A program made the position numbers and the translations under genes. From the NCBI GenBank assembly GCA_016781225.1, contig JADDQT010000164.1, positions 1 to 5,250 of the forward strand: a stretch of 5,250 nt of DNA, written 5' to 3'. The notes beneath the pieces are model-generated. The model had not been told where the DNA came from. It saw only the letters and a list, made by a program, of their open reading frames with translations, and searched no databases. The DNA comes from Actinomycetota bacterium (GTDB lineage Bacteria; Actinomycetota; Acidimicrobiia; Acidimicrobiales; GCA-2861595). Of this stretch, positions 1-4,991 are shown in pieces (positions within the stretch are counted from its first letter, which is position 1; each line of letters begins with the position of its first letter).

Positions 1-372
1 CACCACCCGGCCCGGCGCCACGATTCGACCTTCGCCTCGGATGAAGCGCCCACCCTTGGCCTCGAACCGCTCGACGGCGACACGATCGTCCCAGTCGTCG
101 GTGGCCTCCTCGCGGATGCGTCGAGCAACCGGCTCCCAATCGGCCGCGACCGAGGCGTCGCCTGCCATGTCTGGCACCCGGCGGGCCTCGGCCAGGAGGT
201 TGGCGACCCGGACCGCCATCTTGGAGGGGACGCAGCCCCAATAGGGGCACTCCCCGCCCACCAGATCCCGCTCCGCCGCCATCACGTCGAGGCCGGCTTG
301 GGCCAGGCGGCCGGCCACGTCCTCGCCTCCGGGTCCCATGCCGATCACCACAGCGTCGGCTCGTTCGCTCAT
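1..372 (-). CDS. FAD-dependent pyridine nucleotide-disulfide oxidoreductase, N-terminal part (cut by window edge)
   Basis: The 124 visible residues are the start of a class I flavoprotein disulfide reductase, the family of dihydrolipoamide dehydrogenase, mercuric reductase and mycothione reductase. These enzymes move electrons from NAD(P)H through FAD to a Cys pair and on to a disulfide or other substrate in the cytoplasm. Residues 7-34 form the FAD-binding Rossmann fold, with GMGPGG (G11, G13, G16) and acidic E34 at the end of the second strand. The redox motif GGECPYWGCVPSK holds the active pair C42 and C47. The ATG is chosen because the fold begins directly after it and because it lies 8 bases behind a GTT -10 element (381-383); no Shine-Dalgarno sequence is visible. 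The C-terminal substrate-defining half is missing, so the substrate cannot be named. Its promoter resembles that of the neighbouring sigma gene, which suggests a role in thiol or oxidative stress (inference). Confidence 0.93.
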   Translation of the reverse strand, partial: MSERADAVVIGMGPGGEDVAGRLAQAGLDVMAAERDLVGGECPYWGCVPSKMAVRVANLLAEARRVPDMAGDASVAADWEPVARRIREEATDDWDDRVAVERFEAKGGRFIRGEGRIVAPGRVV

Positions 373-380
373 GTGATTGG

Positions 381-406
381 AACTCGCCCCGGGCACGAGG
401 GCTTCC
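381..406 (-). promoter_or_regulatory. ECF-type promoter of the oxidoreductase gene
   Basis: On the minus strand GGGAAG (-35) is followed, 18 bases after GGAAG, by GTTCC (-10). Eight bases after GTT comes the ATG of the oxidoreductase. This is close to the published SigR/SigH consensus GGAAT-N18/19-GTT; only the last -35 base (G for T) deviates. The same GTT-N8-start layout precedes the sigma gene and the 79-residue gene, so a common sigma factor and a leaderless transcript are inferred. Confidence 0.6.
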
Positions 407-536
407 CGGGGATTGGACCCACCCCTCAGTCACCGGCTCGGGTCGTGACGGGAAGCGAGGCTGGCTGCGTGGTCTGACTGGTCGGCGTCGCGTCCGGGGC
501 GGATCCGACGCCCTTGCCGCGCCGGCCCCTGCGCCT

Positions 537-710
537 TCAGTGGAGAGATCGCAGAGCGAACCAGGCGCCCGCCATGACCGCTAGGCCCACCACAAAGAGC
601 CGCACATCGCGGTCCCGCCGGAAGACGACGAAGGCGCCCGTCAGGACTGCGACCGCAACCGCCAGCTGGAAGGCCACTGCGCGGTCGGTGCGGGGCAGGA
701 GCAGCTCCAT
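537..710 (-). CDS. Small two-helix membrane protein coupled to the anti-sigma gene
   Basis: The product is 57 residues with two hydrophobic stretches, about 11-30 (rich in A, V, L) and 37-54, separated by the charged turn RRDRDVR. This indicates a hairpin membrane protein with a short, positively charged loop. The ATG shares one base with the anti-sigma stop (TGATG), so translation is probably coupled; no separate Shine-Dalgarno is evident, and longer forms in this frame would start inside the anti-sigma gene. No family is recognised. Being third in the sigma/anti-sigma operon, it may tether or tune the soluble anti-sigma factor at the membrane, but that is inference from position only. It could also be an unrelated small envelope protein. 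The intact two-helix pattern and tight coupling argue against a chance reading frame. Confidence 0.72.
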   Translation of the reverse strand: MELLLPRTDRAVAFQLAVAVAVLTGAFVVFRRDRDVRLFVVGLAVMAGAWFALRSLH

Positions 711-1006
711 CAGGCGGGCGAGTCGGCCTCGCCCGCCCTGCCCTCCTCGGCCAAACGGGTACCGAAGGCCCTGAGTCGCTCCAGGGTCTGGGCGTCCACC
801 TCCCGGCCTCGCCTGGCCAGGGCATCCTTGATGGCCTGGTAGGTCTCGGCCTCCAGACCGCACCGGCGGCAATGCTCGAGATGGCGAGAGACGCGACGGG
901 CGGTGAGGTCGTCGACATGGCCGTCGAGGTAGCTCTGCAGGACCTGGGCCACCTCGGCGCAGGTGGCCTCCCGTTCCGCACGTCGCCGTCGTATCCAGTT
1001 TCTCAT
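710..1006 (-). CDS. Zinc-binding anti-sigma factor (ZAS, RsrA-like ligands)
   Basis: This 98-residue soluble protein is predicted to bind and silence the ECF sigma factor encoded just upstream. It carries the ZAS signature HLEHCRRC (H42-x3-C46-x2-C49) with a further Cys, C16, 26 residues before the His. The spacing C16-x25-H42-x3-C46-x2-C49 is the same as the zinc ligands of Streptomyces RsrA (C11, H37, C41, C44), where disulfide formation releases zinc and sigma. These are the only Cys in the protein, so the extra Cys residues of RsrA are absent. There is no membrane segment. The start ATG overlaps the sigma stop as ATGA and has GAGGAG 9 bases upstream (1016-1021). The C-terminal third is Arg/Glu-rich and probably helical. 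Redox sensing is inferred from the ligand set; ZAS members without redox function also exist. Confidence 0.88.
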   Translation of the reverse strand: MRNWIRRRRAEREATCAEVAQVLQSYLDGHVDDLTARRVSRHLEHCRRCGLEAETYQAIKDALARRGREVDAQTLERLRAFGTRLAEEGRAGEADSPA

Positions 1007-1566
1007 CGCGTGCCGCTCCTCGGTGCCAGCCCAGCAGCTGCCAGGCGGTTCCTGATGCGGGTCCGGGCCCGGTGCAGCCGGCTCATCACGGTCCCGACCG
1101 GCGCCCCGATGGCCTCGGCCGCCTCGGCGTAGGTCAGCCCGTCCACGTCGATGAGCTCGACCACTTGCCGGAAGCGATCGGGAAGGGCGTCGAGGGCGTC
1201 GACGACCACGGCGTCAAAGCTGGCCCCTACCACGACCGCCTCCGGAGAATGGCGGTGCTCGTCCTGTTCGTCCGACTGTTCAAGTGCGGCGTCGGGATCA
1301 TCGAGAAGCTCGGGGCGGCGGCGGCGGGTGCGGTTGATCTGGGCGTTGCGCATGATGGTTAGCAGCCATGCCCGGGGATGGCTGCCGTCGAAGGACTCGA
1401 TCGACCGGTAGGCCCGAATCAGGGTGTCCTGCACCAGATCCTCGGCGTCAGCGGGGCGGGGCACCAGGGTGCGTGCCACCCTGAGCAGGACGTCGATCTC
1501 GGGCACGACGTATCGGCCAAAGGCGTCGCCTTGGCCTCCCTCGCCGGGAGCCGGTGATCCGCTCAC
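1003..1566 (-). CDS. ECF RNA polymerase sigma factor (SigR/SigH-like)
   Basis: The 187-residue product has the two-domain ECF layout. Sigma-2 spans about residues 22-84, with PADAEDLVQDTLIRAYR and the -10 recognition helix region PRAWLLTIMRNAQINRTRRRR. An acidic linker covers about 85-115. Sigma-4 spans about 120-172, with ALPDRFRQVVELIDVDGLTYAEAAEAIG split across its first helices and the helix-turn-helix PVGTVMSRLHRAR that reads the -35. It directs RNA polymerase to stress promoters. The GTG at 1566 is chosen because the conserved part starts soon after it and it lies 8 bases behind a GTT -10 box. Longer in-frame starts up to 1788 would run through the divergent promoter and the opposite 79-residue gene. 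No Shine-Dalgarno is seen, fitting a leaderless mRNA. It overlaps the anti-sigma gene by ATGA, the usual sigma/anti-sigma pairing. Assignment as SigR/SigH-like rests on the anti-sigma type and the promoter sequences. Confidence 0.93.
   Translation of the reverse strand: MSGSPAPGEGGQGDAFGRYVVPEIDVLLRVARTLVPRPADAEDLVQDTLIRAYRSIESFDGSHPRAWLLTIMRNAQINRTRRRRPELLDDPDAALEQSDEQDEHRHSPEAVVVGASFDAVVVDALDALPDRFRQVVELIDVDGLTYAEAAEAIGAPVGTVMSRLHRARTRIRNRLAAAGLAPRSGTR
1016..1021 (-). promoter_or_regulatory. Ribosome binding site of the anti-sigma gene
   Basis: GAGGAG on the minus strand lies 9 bases before the ATG at 1006, inside the end of the sigma gene. It supports that start and contrasts with the sigma gene, which has no such site. 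Confidence 0.65.
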
Positions 1567-1574
1567 GCATGGGG

Positions 1575-1600
1575 AACCCGATCTCGAATCCGGGCATTCC
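1575..1600 (-). promoter_or_regulatory. ECF-type autoregulatory promoter of the sigma operon
   Basis: On the minus strand GGAAT (1600-1596) and GTT (1577-1575, as GTTCCCC) are separated by exactly 18 bases, matching the SigR/SigH consensus GGAAT-N18/19-GTT. The sigma GTG starts 8 bases after GTT, so transcription should begin at or a few bases before the start codon. Autoregulation of the sigma operon is inferred from this match. Confidence 0.75.
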
Positions 1601-1610
1601 CCGGGGAATG
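1595..1610. repeat. 16-bp perfect palindrome holding two back-to-back -35 boxes
   Basis: CATTCCCCGGGGAATG is a perfect palindrome. Each half contains GGAAT reading outward, so it supplies the -35 element of both divergent promoters. It lies near the middle of the 73-bp gap between the two start codons. Confidence 0.85.
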
Positions 1611-1631
1611 ACGCTTGTGAGCTTGGGGGTT
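1605..1631 (+). promoter_or_regulatory. ECF-type promoter of the divergent 79-residue gene
   Basis: GGAAT (1605-1609) and GTT (1629-1631, as GTTCCC) are separated by 19 bases, within the 18-19 allowed for SigR/SigH-type promoters. A GTG start follows 8 bases after GTT, the same distance as on the opposite strand. The 16 bases from GTT onward agree with the sigma-gene side at 13 positions. Confidence 0.7.
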
Positions 1632-1639
1632 CCCGAAGC

Positions 1640-1879
1640 GTGACACGGGGCCAGCACCGCCGACTCAGAAAGTCCATCGACGTCTGGGTCGACGACGAGG
1701 TGCATGGCACCTCCAGCGTCACAGTCGCCGCCCACCTACGGGAGTGCTGGGACTGTTCGTCTATGGCGGAGACGACTCTGCTCGTCAAGCGCTCGCTTCG
1801 GCGACTGGGAGAGGCGAGACCGCCACCGCTGGCTGCCGCCCGCCTCCGCCGCTTGGCCAGCGAGTTGGCGGGGATGTGA
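1640..1879 (+). CDS. Second ZAS-like anti-sigma protein, ChrR-type zinc ligands
   Basis: This 79-residue protein is transcribed away from the sigma gene. It contains HLRECWDC (H32-x3-C36-x2-C39), the ZAS motif, and H6 lies 26 residues before H32. The set is therefore H6-x25-H32-x3-C36-x2-C39: the N-terminal Cys of the RsrA pattern is replaced by His. This resembles Rhodobacter ChrR, whose zinc ligands are two His and two Cys. Residues 8-30 (with WVDDEV) match the usual 'YLDGEL' helix region of ZAS domains, and the C-terminal half is Arg/Leu-rich helix. No membrane segment is seen. The GTG is chosen because it is 8 bases after the GTT box and places H6 correctly; the frame is open further upstream, but that would cross the promoter. 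There is no Shine-Dalgarno. It probably binds the neighbouring sigma factor or another one; it might instead be a non-binding zinc protein. Confidence 0.75.
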   Translation: MTRGQHRRLRKSIDVWVDDEVHGTSSVTVAAHLRECWDCSSMAETTLLVKRSLRRLGEARPPPLAAARLRRLASELAGM

Positions 1880-2125
1880 CCACAGTTTGGGTGACCACGT
1901 CGCCGCCTTCAGCGCTAGGTCTTGTCGCCCCGAGTGGCGTTTATCTCGGTCCCGCCAAGACATGGCGGCAGTCCGAGCGCCGGCAGGCCCCTACTCCGGG
2001 CCTTCCCGGCCGGTGACGACTTCGATCAGTGCGCGCCGCCGCAGGTACTATCAACTGGAGGTCCCTGTCCGCGAAGCGGTGTGCGACACGGGCGTGGTGG
2101 CGGACGGGCACTCGCACTAGTTGGC
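1880..2125. other. Gap between convergent genes, no supported gene
   Basis: No reading frame here has a believable start and domain. A short inverted repeat, CCGCCA (1952-1957) and TGGCGG (1963-1968) with a 5-base loop, could act as a weak terminator behind the 79-residue gene, but no T-run follows. GTGACCAC occurs twice (1876-1883 and 1891-1898), the first copy over the stop codon. No RNA gene is recognised. Confidence 0.4.
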
Positions 2126-2422
2126 CTAGCGTTCAGGGGCGCGCCTCTTCGCCGGTTCGTGCTGCGCTCGCCGCTGGGGACGCGGCCCCAGGCGCTTCAA
2201 GTCCCAGATCCCGTAGAGCGCTAGTAGCGGCATGAGGCCGGTCAGGAACCAAAGCCACCAATAGCCGTGCGAGTACGCGTGCCAGGCAAGGATGGGCAAG
2301 CCAATAATCGACCAAGTGATGGCCGCGATCGGCAGGCGGATCTTGAACCACCAGTCGATGTACCGCTGTTCCGCAGCATGGACTTCGGCAGCGCTCCGGA
2401 CTCGCTTGACGCCGCCCGGCAC
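2126..2422 (-). CDS. Small two-helix membrane protein of unknown function
   Basis: The 98-residue product has a charged N-terminus (AEQRYIDWWFKIR), two hydrophobic segments at about 28-48 and 54-74 joined by the short turn YSHGYW, and a very basic tail with repeated Arg and Lys from about 76 onward. Both ends are expected in the cytoplasm, with the basic tail inside. The N-terminal helix before the first segment and the Trp-rich second segment recall small '2TM' domain proteins, but the match is not strong enough to name a family. The GTG at 2422 is chosen because AGGA (2430-2433) lies 7 bases upstream. The reading frame stays open further upstream, but that part looks non-coding. It converges on the 79-residue gene and has no near partner on its own strand, so its role cannot be read from context. 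Confidence 0.68.
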   Translation of the reverse strand: MPGGVKRVRSAAEVHAAEQRYIDWWFKIRLPIAAITWSIIGLPILAWHAYSHGYWWLWFLTGLMPLLALYGIWDLKRLGPRPQRRAQHEPAKRRAPER

Positions 2423-2929
2423 CTCTTGATCCTGGCAGCCGCATCGCTGTACGGCAACAACGCCTGCCTGACCGATCGCTGCGCCGAACAGCCGGAGTTG
2501 CCCGTTGGAGAGCGTGCCGGGGCCAGACCTAAGCCTCCGTTGACTCGCGAAGCACAACTGCCGCTCCGCGCTCGCTGGGACATAGGTAAGGCCGCCCAGA
2601 ACATGTGCCCAGATCGCCGACGACCACCGCCGCTCCGTGCCGGCGGTCGGGGATGGTCTTCCTTTCAGTCCGGGCGCGTGATTATGGGCGCGCAGTAAGT
2701 GTCCGTTATCGGCTTCCCCCGCCTTCGGACTTCCACTGCGCGTTGAGCGGATCCACGATGACTAACAAAAGCGCGTGGCAGTCTCGTCGGTGGCATCCGA
2801 CGCGGACCCGTCCCTGAGGGGCAACATCCGACGGAGGAAGGTCGGATCAAGGATGATCGGATCGATCGCCAAGCCCGTAGTCATGAACAGAGCAAAGAAA
2901 GTTGTCGACCGACCTGTGGCTAGCGCTTG
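2423..2929. other. About 500 bases without a supported gene
   Basis: Open frames on both strands here lack start signals, recognisable motifs and consistent codon use. An inverted repeat ACCGCCG (2626-2632) / CGGCGGT (2641-2647) with an 8-base loop is present, without a T-run. The minus-strand frame ending at 2762 codes for about 40 residues after an ATG at 2884 and could be a remnant, but nothing supports it. The bases at 2920-2929 are the severed end of the small gene broken by the insertion element. Confidence 0.4.
2430..2433 (-). promoter_or_regulatory. Ribosome binding site deciding the GTG start at 2422
   Basis: AGGA on the minus strand lies 7 bases before GTG. It is the only Shine-Dalgarno-like site near a start in this frame, which favours the 98-residue form over the longer one. 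Confidence 0.45.
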
Positions 2930-2934
2930 TTTAG
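2930..2934. repeat. Left target-site duplication TTTAG
   Basis: TTTAG directly touches the left inverted repeat and is repeated directly after the right one (4551-4555). A 5-bp duplication fits IS1380-family insertion. Confidence 0.85.
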
Positions 2935-2948
2935 CCTGAATCCACCGA
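2935..2948 (+). repeat. Left terminal inverted repeat
   Basis: CCTGAATCCACCGA matches the inverted right end CCTGGATGCACCGA at 12 of 14 positions. The match stops after this, so the repeat is about 14 bp. Confidence 0.88.
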
Positions 2949-3117
2949 CCGCAGCTCCGGGACGATGACTGATCGGGCGATGGTGATGCTTGGTGAGTGA
3001 GCGGGTGTCTCAAGCCAGGGTTCCAGCCGCCGCGTCCCGCGTCGGAGCAGAGGTTGGTTGCTTGTCCGGTTGTCAGCGCCAGGTGGTCATCTGCGGTGCG
3101 CCCGCCGCCGGATGACG

Positions 3118-4431
3118 TCAGCCCGGTTGGAGCGGAAGAAGGCTTAGCGCGGCGAGGCGCCGCTGGAACCACTGACCCCAGGGCCAGCGAGCCGGGCCCC
3201 GCAGCGTCGGCGTCCCGGCATGGTTGACGAGCCGGGCGGGCACGGCGATGAGGCGGTGGCGAATGGTGCGGGCCACGCTGCGGCCCTCGGCGGGTGTTCG
3301 CTGCCCGAGGGTGGTGCTCCAGCGGATGAGGTTGTGAGCCAGCACGGCACACTGAAGCCAGGCACTGTTGGCGTCGAAGCTCCCCGAGGGCACGTGCTCG
3401 AGCCCCGAGCCCTCCTTCAGGTCCCGGATGTCGAGCTCGACAACGGCGTGGTTGCGGTGGAAGGCGTCTACGTCGGCGGCGTCGCCTGTCAGGTCAGTGA
3501 GGAAGGCGTGGTGGCGCCAGTTGGGCCACAGGGCGGCCTGATGCGAATCGATGAGGCGGGTGCGGCGCACGATCAGGCGCCGGCCGCTGTAAGTGCACTC
3601 GGCTACCTGGGCCTGGTCGTCGGGGGTGTAGTCGATGTCGACCCAGGCCTCATCGCCGATGGTGGCTATGGCCGCCGCGACGGCGATGTTTCCGCTGCGC
3701 ACGGCCATCGTGTAGCGCACGTCGAGGCGAGCGAGGGTGGCGATGGTGTCCTTGGACCAGAACCCCGAGTCCATCCTGACCACAACTTCGCCCACCGCCC
3801 CGCCTCGTCGAACCCGGGCCACGAGCTCTTCGATGAAGCGCCGGGCGCCCCGAGCGGTGTTGGCCGAGCCCTTGCGCATGCGGGCATGGAGGATCTCGCC
3901 GGTGTCGGACCGGCTGGCCAAAATGGGGTGGTAGCCCAACACCTTGGTGTAGCCGAAGGCCGCTCCGGCCTTGAGCTTGCCGACCACCTCACAGACGGTG
4001 GAGTCGACATCGATCACCAGGCGCGCCGCGCCTGGGCCGGCGCCCATCTCCCAGGCCCGGCGCAGCGTGTGTCCCACCACCGCCTCCAGCTGGCGGACGT
4101 GACCGAAGGTGAAGCAGCGAAGGAAGGTTCCCAGCGTGGAGGGAGCCATTACCCGGTGGGGCAGCACCCGCCCGCTCGCCCCAGAGCGCAGCACGTCAGC
4201 GTGATCGATGTGTGAGCCCCCAGCCACCATGGAATGGACCAGGGTCAACACCTTGCCTCCCGGCCGCGCTCCACCGACGCGACGGCCCAGGCGCACCGTG
4301 GCGTCGATCATCCCCTCTAGGCCGAGGCGCACCACCAGGGTGCCCACCAGCAGAAGGCCGGCGTTGGCGACCAGGTTCGGATCGTCGAAGCTCACCTCGA
4401 CGCGGTCAAGATCGTGCGATACTCGACTCAC
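3118..4431 (-). CDS. IS1380-family DDE transposase
   Basis: The 437-residue enzyme cuts and joins the element's ends. Family features, in order: FDDPNLVANAGLL near the N-terminus (15-27), a GGSHIDHADVLRSG block (71-84), APSTLGTFLRCFTFGHVRQL (96-115), the first catalytic Asp in VIDVDST (D141 or D143), a KGSANTARGA segment (187-196), the second Asp in VRMDSGFWS (D221), RHHAFLTDL (306-314) and the catalytic Glu in VVELDIRDLKEG (E332). The usual NSAWLQ...AHNLIRW end block follows. Length is normal for the family and no frameshift is seen. The GTG at 4431 is chosen because GGGAGG lies 8 bases upstream and the conserved N-terminus follows soon after. An in-frame ATG at 4479 would add 16 residues but has only a poor ribosome site. 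A long open frame opposite it (plus strand) is only its shadow. Confidence 0.95.
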   Translation of the reverse strand: MSRVSHDLDRVEVSFDDPNLVANAGLLLVGTLVVRLGLEGMIDATVRLGRRVGGARPGGKVLTLVHSMVAGGSHIDHADVLRSGASGRVLPHRVMAPSTLGTFLRCFTFGHVRQLEAVVGHTLRRAWEMGAGPGAARLVIDVDSTVCEVVGKLKAGAAFGYTKVLGYHPILASRSDTGEILHARMRKGSANTARGARRFIEELVARVRRGGAVGEVVVRMDSGFWSKDTIATLARLDVRYTMAVRSGNIAVAAAIATIGDEAWVDIDYTPDDQAQVAECTYSGRRLIVRRTRLIDSHQAALWPNWRHHAFLTDLTGDAADVDAFHRNHAVVELDIRDLKEGSGLEHVPSGSFDANSAWLQCAVLAHNLIRWSTTLGQRTPAEGRSVARTIRHRLIAVPARLVNHAGTPTLRGPARWPWGQWFQRRLAALSLLPLQPG

Positions 4432-4439
4432 TGAAAGTG

Positions 4440-4445
4440 CCTCCC
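4440..4445 (-). promoter_or_regulatory. Ribosome binding site of the transposase
   Basis: GGGAGG on the minus strand lies 8 bases before the GTG at 4431, an almost ideal Shine-Dalgarno spacing. It decides for this start over the ATG at 4479. Confidence 0.7.
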
Positions 4446-4536
4446 GTGCTGGTGTGAAGACGACGTTGAACACCGTCATCGTCCCAGCTAGGGAGGCCTT
4501 TCACGCGGATGCGCGACCCGCTCAGCTCAAGGCTCA

Positions 4537-4550
4537 TCGGTGCATCCAGG
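4537..4550 (-). repeat. Right terminal inverted repeat
   Basis: Read on the minus strand this is CCTGGATGCACCGA, 12 of 14 identical to the left end. It lies just upstream of the transposase gene. Confidence 0.88.
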
Positions 4551-4555
4551 TTTAG
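4551..4555. repeat. Right target-site duplication TTTAG
   Basis: Second copy of the 5-bp target duplication, directly after the right inverted repeat. Confidence 0.85.
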
Positions 4556-4795
4556 GTACTTGCCGCTGGAAAAGCAAGGATCGCTGTCCGTTGCGACCAC
4601 GCCGATGCTCACGTGCTGTCCCGCCTCACCGGTGTGGACAAGTACGTGCAGGGGATGCCGACGGTTCACCGGTAGCCCGTCGGCAAACGGCAACTGGACA
4701 TTCTTTTCACCCCCGCTCTGGGCCAGCAGCACGCAGGCGCCACTGCCGGTCTGCAGGGAGTGGACGTGTGAGGCGCCGGCCGGTACCGCACTCAC
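4551..4795 (-). pseudogene. Small unknown gene cut near its 3' end by the IS
   Basis: From a GTG at 4795 the minus-strand frame reads 82 residues up to the element (ending SSGKYLN, the last Asn codon completed by the first C beyond TTTAG). Removing the IS and one TTTAG rejoins it to 2929-2920 and gives KYLNKR followed by TAG, an 84-residue protein. The insertion thus removed only K-R and the stop. At present the frame runs on into the element for 47 foreign residues and stops at 4406. The sequence is hydrophilic and mostly beta-like, with four His, two Cys (C21, C74) and the stretch RRHPLHVLVHTGEAGQHVSIGVV. No family is recognised. The start is uncertain: there is no clear ribosome site, and the frame is open up to at least 4963. 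It lies in a decaying region, so it may already have been dead before the insertion. Confidence 0.5.
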
Positions 4796-4991
4796 AACGG
4801 ACGATGTCGTCTCGGTTCTCGAGACGGAGCGACGCCTTGCGAGTCCCGGCCTCGCGTGCGGCTGCCCACCGCAGGAACTGGCGAAGCTGTTCCTGCCGGC
4901 CCTCGACGAGGCCTGCCCATGCGTCATCGTCATGCGCGCACGCTCGAGGACGGGCTCCATCACGGCTCCCAGGGCGACTCGACCGAAACTG
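4796..4991 (-). other. Probable gene remnant between the IS-cut gene and the NuoL/DabB piece
   Basis: In the frame that continues the NuoL/DabB fragment, the minus strand stays open to 4707 and encodes a charged stretch with WAGLVEGRQEQLRQFLRW followed by Arg- and Glu-rich sequence. Its third codon positions are mostly G or C, as in real genes of this DNA. It does not resemble the expected continuation of NuoL/DabB and no family is recognised. It is probably a fragment of another gene joined here by deletion, or a chance open frame. Confidence 0.3.

Larger units (their letters stand above)
2935..4550 (-). mobile_element. Complete IS1380-family insertion sequence, 1616 bp
   Basis: The element is bounded by imperfect inverted repeats that begin CCTG, flanked by the direct repeat TTTAG on both sides, and carries a single full-length transposase on the minus strand. 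Left end to transposase stop is about 180 bases of non-coding DNA; the right end lies about 120 bases before the transposase start. All parts look intact, so it may still be mobile and is probably a fairly recent arrival. It split a small minus-strand frame whose two parts can be rejoined exactly across one copy of TTTAG. Confidence 0.93.

Noticed and set aside
429..449. GTCAC / GTGAC hairpin after the membrane-protein gene as a terminator
   Set aside because: It has a 5-bp stem with an 11-base loop and no T-run; such pairs arise by chance in this DNA.
430..981. 183-residue minus-strand frame
   Set aside because: It overlaps the anti-sigma and small membrane genes in another frame, is Pro/Arg-rich and has no motif.
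1424..1639. Plus-strand extension upstream of the 79-residue protein
   Set aside because: It is antisense to the sigma gene and runs through the promoter; the ZAS domain fits entirely after the GTG at 1640.
1567..1788. N-terminal extension of the sigma factor up to an ATG at 1788
   Set aside because: It would cross the divergent promoters and overlap the 79-residue gene on the other strand; the added residues are not sigma-like and the GTG at 1566 fits the promoter.
2029..2235. Plus-strand frames around the end of the 98-residue membrane gene
   Set aside because: They are low-complexity Arg/Ala/Ser sequences antisense to the better supported minus-strand gene.
2626..2647. ACCGCCG / CGGCGGT inverted repeat as a terminator
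   Set aside because: The stem is only 7 bp, no T-run follows on either strand and no gene ends nearby.
2762..2884. Minus-strand frame of about 40 residues ending at 2762
   Set aside because: It has no ribosome site, no recognisable motif and no partner; the longer form runs through the IS end.
3113..3120. TGACGTCA palindrome over the transposase stop
   Set aside because: It is a single 8-bp palindrome with no partner site or role that can be supported.
3220..4215. 331-residue open frame on the plus strand
   Set aside because: It is opposite the transposase; long antisense frames are common in high-GC genes and no domain is visible.
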